Part shown: positions 9,401-16,194 of the stretch, in pieces
Layout of the letters: each line of letters opens with the position of its first letter
Numbering within the stretch: the stretch's first letter is position 1
The notes under the pieces: generated by a model
Seen by the model: only the letters and a program-made list of their open reading frames with translations
Told to the model about the DNA's origin: nothing
Databases searched by the model: none
Program-made: the position numbers and the translations under genes
NCBI GenBank assembly: GCA_049487715.1
Contig: CP150575.1
Span: forward strand, 372,001-436,000
Length of the DNA stretch: 64,000 nt
Direction: 5' to 3'
From: Pycnococcus provasolii
Taxonomy: Eukaryota > Chlorophyta > Pseudoscourfieldiophyceae > Pseudoscourfieldiales

Positions 9401-10486
9401 CGCGGGCATGGATGGCACGTCGTCAGCTCGGCCGAGAGCCACGTCGAGATCGTCCACGTCGGGCTCCTCCTCGCCCTCCTCCGTCGCATTCGGCACGTGC
9501 ACCAGGATGTGTGGTGCGAGCGTAAGCACATCCATCGCACGCCCGAGCAAGCCCGTCGGTCTTGAGGTTGGCGTACCGCCTTCGCTGCGCGAGTGCGCGA
9601 GGTGCTCGTCAAGCGAGCGCCGCAGCTTTTGTGCCTGCGCGGGCAGGTTGAGCCACGCGACGGCGTCGTACAGCAAGGGCGTCTGCGCCTCCGCGCGTGC
9701 TCGGGACGGCGCGAGCGGCTCGCCAAAGACGAGTCGGTTGGGAAAGCGTGACGTGGGTCCGCACGCCGCGCGCTTGATGGCTGGTGGTGCCGGTGGCGCG
9801 GGTGGTGCGTACACGCCGTACACGACCGACGAGTTTCTGGCCGCGAAGGCTGCGAGCGTGGTTGTGTTTCTCCTCTCCGGCGTTTCTGCGCCGTGTGCGA
9901 CCCACAGTCCCGCCTCGTGCTTGTCGACGGCATTCCCAAGCGGACAACCAGCCTGCACGAGTTCGAGGACGCTGAACCTTCCTCCCTGCTGGCTCGCGAT
10001 GCGCTGGTTTGCTAGAGCGCCGGCGAGTCGAGCAGCCACGGCACGCGCGGCTGGGCACCACGGATGTGTGACGTGGGCCTCGTTGTCGTCATCCGAGTCT
10101 TCCCTTTCGTATCGCTCGCAGAGAGCGCTGTGCTTGCGGCTGTGAGGAGGCACTTCCCTTGCGAGGTGCGTGCGAACTTCGTGGAGTCTCTGCGTGACTG
10201 TGATTGTCGTCGTCGTTTTCCTCTTCCACTTTTGCGGGTAGAGGAGTGGCGGTGGCGGCGGCGGTGGCGAGCGGGGCAGGAGAAGTCTCCAGTCACCCGA
10301 CTCAGAGCTTTCAGGCAGAGGCTTTTCTTCTGAAGAGGTGGATGTGGCCTCCCCAAAAGAGCATGACAAGAGCAAGAGCAAGATCAGTAACTTAAGGCAA
10401 ACCTGCTCTGAAGAAAGCTTGTCACGAGGGACACATTGCCATGAATGTGACGGAGCCAGAGAGAAAGCGCGATGGCCGGCCATCAT
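6446..10486 (-). CDS. Large secreted proline-rich (extensin-like) protein
   Basis: About 1,346 residues from the chosen Met (MMAGHRAF). A strongly hydrophobic LLILLLLLSCSFGEA near the start is a probable signal peptide. Many Pro-rich blocks (SPPPPPPP, PPPSPPPP, PPPPNPPPPPP) resemble hydroxyproline-rich wall proteins of green algae. Arg-Leu-Leu sites (RRRLLG; GGGRSLLQVFG) resemble the RRLLQ-type processing sites common in secreted volvocine proteins. A very charged Lys/Glu helix follows one Pro block. N-glycosylation sequons (NVTD, NISA, NFTN) are present. Near the C-terminal third, NLVFIGDSALEALG looks like a GDS block of SGNH-type hydrolases, but the rest of that fold was not confirmed. The last 200 residues are Pro-rich. 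Probable location: cell wall or extracellular matrix. A telomere-like element lies upstream. Confidence 0.65.
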   Translation of the reverse strand: MMAGHRAFSLAPSHSWQCVPRDKLSSEQVCLKLLILLLLLSCSFGEATSTSSEEKPLPESSESGDWRLLLPRSPPPPPPPLLYPQKWKRKTTTTITVTQRLHEVRTHLAREVPPHSRKHSALCERYEREDSDDDNEAHVTHPWCPAARAVAARLAGALANQRIASQQGGRFSVLELVQAGCPLGNAVDKHEAGLWVAHGAETPERRNTTTLAAFAARNSSVVYGVYAPPAPPAPPAIKRAACGPTSRFPNRLVFGEPLAPSRARAEAQTPLLYDAVAWLNLPAQAQKLRRSLDEHLAHSRSEGGTPTSRPTGLLGRAMDVLTLAPHILVHVPNATEEGEEEPDVDDLDVALGRADDVPSMPASLETIEAIGAAAGAHWTFSRVRTCSSLEDDARQAEEMARLEEEATRKAAVEALFKAPPRPPVYFGIGEDGDLRGNGADYAPSPPPPRHGPRYKSWKVEARLRYNAMLGLVPPPPPSPPDAYWANLRRGRGGHAYDDEAMRAEMNGVPPPSPPPPSWNAQPRKYFPGRYALLGHPPLPPAPPPPPPPPPPPPCWKDDDMKKKKWCKEEKEDWKKEEKKREKEEKEAEKERKKRKEAEKERKKQEKEMEKKRNGRRRLLGMDEHRAGVVCADDSELGGAFYLGTATALRRPLADNAGAEWQRAPAQATAANERCPAPPEAPRPSIFARLTTRARQNVSSQRSEAAKSFEGSLRYIEGAASYHVCAQCPTIGGATSMRRSVACSAAPLAVPEKPAGVGGLPFDTVADLGLSAGTRDTMMRLFVALVLDTLSVVDVDAASSGAVNDPALSPLLACLSGGAIVWCRGETADRFASRVGDLRTEAREELEEIHRTELTIHQEEDVLASSARKAHESITRDHALRAPLKPGLDLPWENESKHRQDMRAHGLRHDDDDSVRRTKVHTRQSQHNENTTRITRNVTDAAEALARGEHVRLRSRVDSKRNISAYVRERVDPSLIGDEDLDDYVAYTHKSHSKVTAEQTRHASARRFGPSVKDSASARRRFRAGGGRSLLQVFGWAMGAGGVSGAVSQSPPPMPPPPRRYAVPDKLTKRSHKNLVFIGDSALEALGCANFRLEDPPCAFLQAVRLLHHGCGIGDPPPYVYHVGQSVPAHHAEECWPLVAASLGYEITAPKQAKKKRSHKKREHVRTTGGDKWEGTNFTNLEMKRLSKVLKRIQMNGAMPPVSSPPPAPEVFLADLPVDVAKPREPPPSVMTFPPEPPPSPPPYGIYGNTDEARPPHAPFLPPPPNPPPPPPHPMTARQRMFWSPPPPTLPASMTRNWVWYAPRPPLPPQTPPPDTPPPMRPAAPPTIPPLPPHHPPPVRYVVDEGD

Positions 10487-10644
10487 CGCGCCAAATAAAA
10501 GAGTGATGGGCCGATTGGATTTTTGGATGCATTCGTTGATGAAACGAAAGTTCAAGGTTCTGCGGCCTCGATCGGGAACCACTTCATTTGCGGCCCAAAC
10601 AGCATTCGGATCATCATTCGGAAATCGGAGGGATGAACCAAACG

Positions 10645-10690
10645 AACCCTATCGTAACCCTAACCCTACTTCAAAACCCTAACGCTAACG
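10645..10690. promoter_or_regulatory. Telomere-like CCCTAA element upstream of the wall-protein gene
   Basis: Five CCCTA/CCCTAA words, some degenerate, about 160 bases upstream of the minus-strand wall-protein start. In gene sense the motif reads TTAGGG. It belongs to a set of such elements near gene starts in this window. The regulatory role is inferred. Confidence 0.35.
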
Positions 10691-10782
10691 TTTCCTGCAG
10701 CGACCATCTCTCTTGGCTTATGTAAAAAAAAGTAAGCTAAACTGCTAAAGTACACTCGATTTTACTGGGTGCACTAGTGATC

Positions 10783-11547
10783 TTAGCTGAAGACAAAGTA
10801 GCTGAGCACGACGAGCACAATCATCAGGAAGAGGATGATGCAAATCTGTCCGCGCATGCCAGCCTTCTCCAACAGCTTCTCCATCTTCCGCTGAGCCGCT
10901 TTCAACTTTCCGCGCGTCGTCTCCACGTCCTCCTCCAGCTCCTCGAGCATGACTTGTTGTTCCTCAAGCTCGCGCCCAATCGTGAGGCCCACGTCACCGA
11001 GGCGTCGAACGGCGCCGCCGAGCTCGTCGAGCTCGCTATCCTGCTCGCGCATCATCTGCATGGTTGTGCGCTCCTGCGCGTCGAGAAAGTCGTCGTTGTC
11101 GCGTTCCCTCTCGCGCTCGAGAGCAGCGGCTGCTCCTCCGCCGTCTCTCGGCGCGCTGGACGCCGTGCTGCCCGCACGCAGCGCGTTCAGGATGCTCCCC
11201 GTCTCGACGTTGACGACCATTTTGCTGCTGTCAATTTTGCTGCGGTACGCTCGAATCTGCGAGCGCGTTCCGTCCACCCACTGCTGTCGCCTTTTCACTT
11301 CGTCAGCGTCGATATGAAATCTCGCAGGATTTTCCGAGGCTTTCTGCACAGCAGCGGCAACGTCCGCGACCATCGCCTCGACGTCACCGAGTCTGCTGCT
11401 TAGTTCGTCTGCCGCGCGCACTTTGGCTTTATCCCCGTGCGGCATACGTTCCCACGACGTGAATGACTCCGTGAGTTTATGTAACGACTCAGCGATTTCG
11501 TCGCGCACCAGATAGAAGGGGTCGAGAGCGGCGCGACGCTGCGACAT
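10783..11547 (-). CDS. Syntaxin-6/10/SYP61-type Qc-SNARE
   Basis: A 254-residue membrane-fusion protein. The N-terminus (DPFYLVRDEIAESL) and following helices match the syntaxin-6 N-terminal domain. The C-terminal SNARE helix contains the zero-layer glutamine in ELEEQQVMLEELEEDVE. A single C-terminal membrane anchor follows (ICIILFLMIVLVVLSYFVF). This family acts at the trans-Golgi network and endosomes, pairing with Qa, Qb and R-SNAREs. Length and layout are complete. It shares a divergent promoter region, containing a telomere-like repeat block, with the F-box gene on the other strand. Confidence 0.9.
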   Translation of the reverse strand: MSQRRAALDPFYLVRDEIAESLHKLTESFTSWERMPHGDKAKVRAADELSSRLGDVEAMVADVAAAVQKASENPARFHIDADEVKRRQQWVDGTRSQIRAYRSKIDSSKMVVNVETGSILNALRAGSTASSAPRDGGGAAAALERERERDNDDFLDAQERTTMQMMREQDSELDELGGAVRRLGDVGLTIGRELEEQQVMLEELEEDVETTRGKLKAAQRKMEKLLEKAGMRGQICIILFLMIVLVVLSYFVFS

Positions 11548-11776
11548 GATACCAACCTATGCTATGATACTAGTAAAAAGAGAAAATGAACAGATTGGGA
11601 AGGATGAAATGAAACGCAGGAAACGAACACGCGCAGAGCAGACTACCCTACACGAGATTCAGCGAGAACGAATACAGTATGCCGGAAATGAACAGATTCG
11701 GCGGAGGATGAGCAGGAAAAAAACGCCAAGGGGAGAGGCCGAGAACAGGGAGGGGAGGGGAGGGGCACGAGGAGGT

Positions 11777-12042
11777 AACCCTAACCCTAACCCTAACCCT
11801 AACCCTAACCCTAACACCCTACCAATAAAGGGACACCCTAACCCATAACCCTAGACCCTAACACCCTACCAATACAGGCACACCCTAACCCCTAACCCTA
11901 AATCCTAACACCCTAACAGGAAAAGCGAATCTCGCCTCCCATTCACTATCATATGTAGTTGTCCCTAACCCCTAACCCTAACACCCTAAAGGTACACCCT
12001 AACCCCTAACCCTAGATCCTAACCCTAACCCTAACAGGAAAA
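11777..12042. repeat. Interstitial telomere-like repeat block with duplicated spacer
   Basis: Six perfect CCCTAA units open the block. Degenerate CCCTAACCCCTAACCCTA and ACACCCTA words follow, interrupted by a partly duplicated non-telomeric unit starting AACAGGAAAAGCGAATCT (near 11916 and again near 12033). The block lies between the divergent syntaxin and F-box genes, so it is in both promoters. It could be an old telomere-repair scar, an expanded telo-box, or both. Confidence 0.8.
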
Positions 12043-12113
12043 GCGAATCTCCACCCTTCAATCGTTGTCGTATTTATCTGTCCCATCATCCTCCCACATT
12101 TTAATTATGCTCC

Positions 12114-13397
12114 ATGGATGCGTTTCCGAACGACGTCTTTCTCGTCATCTGTGGGCTGTTGGATGTGTTAAGTTTAAGTTCGCTGGCCTCAGTGTCAAAG
12201 ACCTTGTCTCTTCGCATAAAGGACGTGTGGCCGTATCTGGCGAAAAACAAATGGGACATCACCTTAGTGTCTAGTAAGGTTACGAAGAATGCCTTGTGTG
12301 GTGATGATTTTGGTGATTTTGGTGATAACTATTTTGGTGATAATGTCGTCTTTTGTCGTCATTTTGAAGTCAGGATAGGTTTGTGGAATGTCGTCGTGGA
12401 CGTACCCGCATCTCTTCTCATTGATGAACACAATGGTGAATTTGGAGGTGGTGATGTCGTCGAAGACTTTCATCACACGACGTGCTTGGCGCTCGAGTGC
12501 CGAGGAGGAGCAGAGACCTTGGAAAAAAACAACGAAGGCGGTGAACAACAGACCGTCAACTGGCGCAAACTCTGTGCACTCTTCGAACCGCTGCAAGCTG
12601 CCTGTCCATGCTGTGCGGCTTGCAACAAGTACGTCGGACGCGAATTCACAAACGCGGATATCGACACGGGATGGCGAGCACAAATCGTCATTGAGAGAAG
12701 CCTTGACGGAACGAACAGCGCACAACGCCCGCTCACGCACAAGCTCGCGAGACGTGCGCATGGACCAAGACTTACGGCACTGCGCCTGCGGCCTCTCGTG
12801 AATGGCACTGCATCTGAGTGCTCTGATGCAGGCGACGACGGGTCTCTCGTGGGAGGACTGTTTCGGTCCGACGACGGTTTCGCAGACCGCCTCGTCTCGG
12901 TGGTCATGTCTGGCGATCGCCGATACGTCCTGGGAAACCACACGCTGCATGACCACGGCGTGAGATTCTACGACTGCATTCAGCTTGGCAAGAATTGCCG
13001 AGTTGCGTTCACGCGTGTCGGCCGTTTCTGCGACGAGCACGGCGACCGTGCACACGTCTTTGGAACGCTCCCAGTGTCCTGCCGTGGCGCGGTCGGAACG
13101 GGAATCTCTCACGCCGACGCTGCCGACGACGTCAACGATATTGGCGTAGTTTCTTGGGTCGCGTCCGCGCAGCGCGCCCACGACGAGCCATCGTGTCCGC
13201 TTTGCCAAGGCGCGGCATTTGCGCTTCCGACGTCGCGCCTTCGCGTGGACTATCCCGTGTCTCCCGAGTTGCCGTTGGATTGCGCGCCTTGCTTCGACGG
13301 CGAGCTCTTCGCTTGTGCGCGCGGCCTTCACGTGTGGGGTTGGCGTCGTCAGACGGGCGCGGGTACGCTTCTGTACAGCCCCGCGATCGTCACATGA
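12114..13397 (+). CDS. F-box protein
   Basis: A 427-residue protein opening with an F-box-like helix set (MDAFPNDVFLVICGLLDVLSLSSLASVSKTL), which suggests a substrate adaptor of an SCF ubiquitin ligase. The rest has no recognised repeat (no clear LRR, Kelch or WD). It contains Cys-rich pieces (CPCCAACNKYVG; CPLCQGAAF) that could bind zinc, and a Gly-Asp-Asn repeat from tandem GGTGAT codons near residue 65. It starts soon after the telomere-like block. TGTAA lies 48 bases after the stop (13445-13449). The F-box call is fair; substrate unknown. Confidence 0.65.
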   Translation: MDAFPNDVFLVICGLLDVLSLSSLASVSKTLSLRIKDVWPYLAKNKWDITLVSSKVTKNALCGDDFGDFGDNYFGDNVVFCRHFEVRIGLWNVVVDVPASLLIDEHNGEFGGGDVVEDFHHTTCLALECRGGAETLEKNNEGGEQQTVNWRKLCALFEPLQAACPCCAACNKYVGREFTNADIDTGWRAQIVIERSLDGTNSAQRPLTHKLARRAHGPRLTALRLRPLVNGTASECSDAGDDGSLVGGLFRSDDGFADRLVSVVMSGDRRYVLGNHTLHDHGVRFYDCIQLGKNCRVAFTRVGRFCDEHGDRAHVFGTLPVSCRGAVGTGISHADAADDVNDIGVVSWVASAQRAHDEPSCPLCQGAAFALPTSRLRVDYPVSPELPLDCAPCFDGELFACARGLHVWGWRRQTGAGTLLYSPAIVT

Positions 13398-13742
13398 TCG
13401 CGACGAACCTTAAAGTAACCGCGCGAGAGTACAGTAACATAAAGTGTAAATTAAATATTATCATATACATCGTGCTAATACCACGGTATGTAATAGGATG
13501 AATGGTGTGTGACGGAATCATGTCATCCGCCTTGTGGTTGTTGTTGTACCGGATGGTAGGATGGTAGTGGTAGTTGTGCAAGCCATTCCATCCATTGACG
13601 GATCCCCAATGGCTGAAGAAAACGGCTGGATCCCTCCTTTGGTGGTAACATACCCCCCTCCCTTGCCGCGGCCTATTTGGTATTCCCCGTCAACTGGCCG
13701 CATTCTTCTTCTTCGCGCGCTCCGTCTCTCGAAGTGCTTGTC

Positions 13743-14294
13743 ATGGGCCGCTACGACGCGATATTAGCGAAGCACAACGTCGTTGACGTGCTGCCGAGCG
13801 GTGGTACGGGCACTGTCGATCTCAGCAGCAACGGTAACGGTAACGGTAAGGCCGCGACCGCTGGTAAGGCACCTACCGCTGGTAAGGCATCTAAACCACC
13901 AGCACCAGCTGTTGCCTCAGACGTCGTGCTTTCGTCGTCAGAGTCGGAGTCAGAAGTAGACGTCGCGATACGAACAGCCAGATCAAGACCGCTGCCGACG
14001 AGCTCACGAACTCGAACAAGGCCGGCTAGTGGTGGTGTGCCTGGTCGTCGTGTTCCACCGCTGCAAAGGAGGTTGCACGCACTCTCCATCTCGCTCAAGG
14101 GACCCGAGTGGGACGACGAACAGGAAAGCGTGGGAGCTCACGGGACGCCTGGGCAGGCAGCTGCGGCAGCAGCCAGTGACCGAAGAAGTCGTGCGGATCC
14201 GCCGCGGATCTTGGACTTAAGACGCGACGCCATGCGTGCACGCATGCTGAGGAACAAGGCGGCACGCGAACAACTCGAAAAGCAGTCGCAATGA
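13743..14294 (+). CDS. Unidentified small basic, disordered protein
   Basis: About 183 residues from the Met of MGRYDAILAKHNVVDVLPSG; the 22 upstream codons look like untranslated sequence. It has an N-terminal short helix, Gly-Asn and Ala-Gly-Lys repeats (TAGKAPTAGKASK), an acidic Ser-Glu patch (SSSESESEVD), a basic linker, and a final Arg-rich helix (RDAMRARMLRNKAAREQLEK). No family was recognised. It might be a nuclear or RNA-associated protein by composition only. It converges on the oxygenase gene, and their 3' signals overlap at 14337-14349. Confidence 0.5.
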   Translation: MGRYDAILAKHNVVDVLPSGGTGTVDLSSNGNGNGKAATAGKAPTAGKASKPPAPAVASDVVLSSSESESEVDVAIRTARSRPLPTSSRTRTRPASGGVPGRRVPPLQRRLHALSISLKGPEWDDEQESVGAHGTPGQAAAAAASDRRSRADPPRILDLRRDAMRARMLRNKAAREQLEKQSQ

Positions 14295-14336
14295 CGGGTT
14301 TCTGATGTACAAAACTATATTTCATTCTTTCATTCT

Positions 14337-14349
14337 TTACACTTTGTAA
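14337..14349. terminator. Overlapping bidirectional poly(A) signals
   Basis: TTACACTTTGTAA gives TGTAA on the plus strand (14345-14349, 51 bases after the stop of the small basic protein) and TGTAA on the minus strand (14337-14341, about 35 bases after the stop of the oxygenase gene). UGUAA is the usual chlorophyte poly(A) signal, so both transcripts probably end across this 13-base element. Confidence 0.55.
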
Positions 14350-14375
14350 CATGGAGCGATATCTACGCGCACGAA

Positions 14376-16034
14376 TTAGCGCCCGCCCCCCACGCCACGC
14401 TGCACAGCCGCCGCCTCCAGCGCTCGCACCTGCTCTGGGCTCAGGCCGAGCTCCTTTACCATCGCAGCGATCTTCGCATCCACCTCGTGGCGCAGGTGCG
14501 ACAAGTCAGGGGCGGATTCGTCTGCAGCCGCGGGCGTGCTGCTTGTCACCTCGCTTCCGTTGTCGGCGTCGGCGTCGTCGTCTTGCAACGTGAGCCATAC
14601 AGCAAGCACGAACCGATGGCCGCTTAGCACGGCGTCGACGGCGTGCAGGTTGTCCGCTCCACTCGTGAAGCACACGAAGCGGCCTTGCCTTGGAACAACC
14701 ACCTCATCCATCGACGCGTCGACGAAGCGAAAATTGCCACCCGCAAACTGGCCTGGGTGCCTCGTCGCAGCGCCGTCTTCCTCAGAGGCGTCGTTCAGGT
14801 ACACAAGACAGCTGTAGTCGTAGCTGCGCACGTTCGCCTTGTCGATGTGCCTCTGCGTGTAGTCGTACGCAGCGTCCGCGGGAGGAATTTCGAGGCGCGT
14901 CAGCAGCGCGCCGGCAATGCGCAGGCGACCTGCCGGCTCGTCGAAGTGCCTCTCCGCCGCCGACGTGACCGCGCTCAAGGCGCCGCGCACAGCTGACGCT
15001 GCTTCGTGGCCAGCCTCGCCGATGAACAGCGAGGAGAGTGCGGATGGATCATCCACTCGAACGTGCGCCTCGCCGCCGCGAGAGGTCGCATTCGCCGAGT
15101 GAAGTGCCACAACAGCAACGCCCGCAAGCGTGCGGCACAGCTTGGGTGACAGCGCGCCATCCGCAACGACGCGACGCCTAGCGTGTTTTGCCCTGTGTGC
15201 ATACACGTCTCGATATAGGGCAGGCGCGGAGCGCGCGTCGTCGTCGTTGTCATCACCGCCGCCGCCGCCGTTGTCCCTCGCGGTGTGCGGTGGAGCTCTC
15301 CACGTCAACGGCGCGTCGAGGTGCTCGTGGCCAGCAACCGTGAGCGCCTGCCTGCTGGCTGTCGACCGCTTCGCAACCAGTGCACCTTGCACCGCCTGCG
15401 CCTTGCGCATCGCCGCGGATGCCGCGTCGTCTCCTGGCCGCGGCGCGTCCTTCTTGCGCACGAGCAGATCAGGCTCGTTTGCAGAAGTATCGTCGGCGCC
15501 GTCTTGATCGCCGAGTGCGGCGTGAATGCTCTGTTTGGTATTTTCCGCGAGCGCCTTCATGGCGACGTCGACGAACGCGTCACGCCATCTTTCGAGTTCC
15601 CTCGTCACATTCCCCGTGTCGGCGTCTCGCAGTGCGTCGCCACCCGACGCGTGGTACAAGGCCGTGGCGTGTTCTCTCCACACGTCCTCTCCGCCGCTTG
15701 GTGGTGGTTCTTCCTCTTCTCTGTGGACCAGCTCGAGGCGCTTCGGCGCCTCGACGACGCACACCCACTCGCACGCGTTCTCCTCACGCTCGAGCTTGGA
15801 GGCCTTTCTGATGCGAGCCTTGCACGCGTTCAAGTCAACAGGTGATGGCCAGGGCACGCACGAACTCTTGGGTTCGTGCGTGCCCTGTAACCACGTCACG
15901 ACGACGGTTCCAAAGCGGCACGACGGGTCTTCTGGCCTGAAGTCGTGCGAGACGTCCAACGAGGCGCCGTCTGCGGTTTTGTCGAAGCCGCCGGCGAGCG
16001 GGACGCGGAGAGACACCACCGCCTCCGACATCAA
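14376..16034 (-). CDS. OGFOD3-like 2-oxoglutarate/Fe(II) oxygenase
   Basis: About 552 residues. The C-terminal domain carries the prolyl-4-hydroxylase-type iron site: HID in QRHIDKANVRSYDYS (~395), a distal His in SGADNLHAVDAV (~465) and a 2-oxoglutarate-binding Arg in GHRFVLAVWLTL. SYDYSCLVYLND and FAGGNFRFVD closely follow the OGFOD3 layout. The N-terminal half is long, charged and unrecognised. No signal peptide or membrane anchor is seen, unlike animal OGFOD3. It may hydroxylate prolyl or related residues; substrate unknown. A 15-base perfect inverted repeat lies in the N-terminal coding region (15851-15886). Confidence 0.75.
   Translation of the reverse strand: MMSEAVVSLRVPLAGGFDKTADGASLDVSHDFRPEDPSCRFGTVVVTWLQGTHEPKSSCVPWPSPVDLNACKARIRKASKLEREENACEWVCVVEAPKRLELVHREEEEPPPSGGEDVWREHATALYHASGGDALRDADTGNVTRELERWRDAFVDVAMKALAENTKQSIHAALGDQDGADDTSANEPDLLVRKKDAPRPGDDAASAAMRKAQAVQGALVAKRSTASRQALTVAGHEHLDAPLTWRAPPHTARDNGGGGGDDNDDDARSAPALYRDVYAHRAKHARRRVVADGALSPKLCRTLAGVAVVALHSANATSRGGEAHVRVDDPSALSSLFIGEAGHEAASAVRGALSAVTSAAERHFDEPAGRLRIAGALLTRLEIPPADAAYDYTQRHIDKANVRSYDYSCLVYLNDASEEDGAATRHPGQFAGGNFRFVDASMDEVVVPRQGRFVCFTSGADNLHAVDAVLSGHRFVLAVWLTLQDDDADADNGSEVTSSTPAAADESAPDLSHLRHEVDAKIAAMVKELGLSPEQVRALEAAAVQRGVGGGR
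15851..15886. repeat. Perfect 15-bp inverted repeat inside a coding region
   Basis: Arms 15851-15865 (AGGGCACGCACGAAC) and 15872-15886 are exact reverse complements around a six-base loop TCTTGG. It is translated as QGTHEPKSSCVPW in the oxygenase and would form a very stable hairpin in the mRNA. Confidence 0.9.
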
Positions 16035-16194
16035 CGAGCACGCCAGCGCGCGATCGCCCGCCGGAGAGCGGGGGGGGGGGGGGAAGAATCACATACCAAA
16101 ATACATAAAAAAAGGAGTGGGAAATACACTTTACAGAATTATGAATTTACAAGTCACAGTCGTCGCAGTCGTCACAGTTGTCACAGTCACGTCG

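Noticed and set aside
12264-13331. 355-residue minus-strand frame opposite the F-box gene
   Set aside because: It has no recognisable domain. The plus frame begins with an F-box and is followed by TGTAA.
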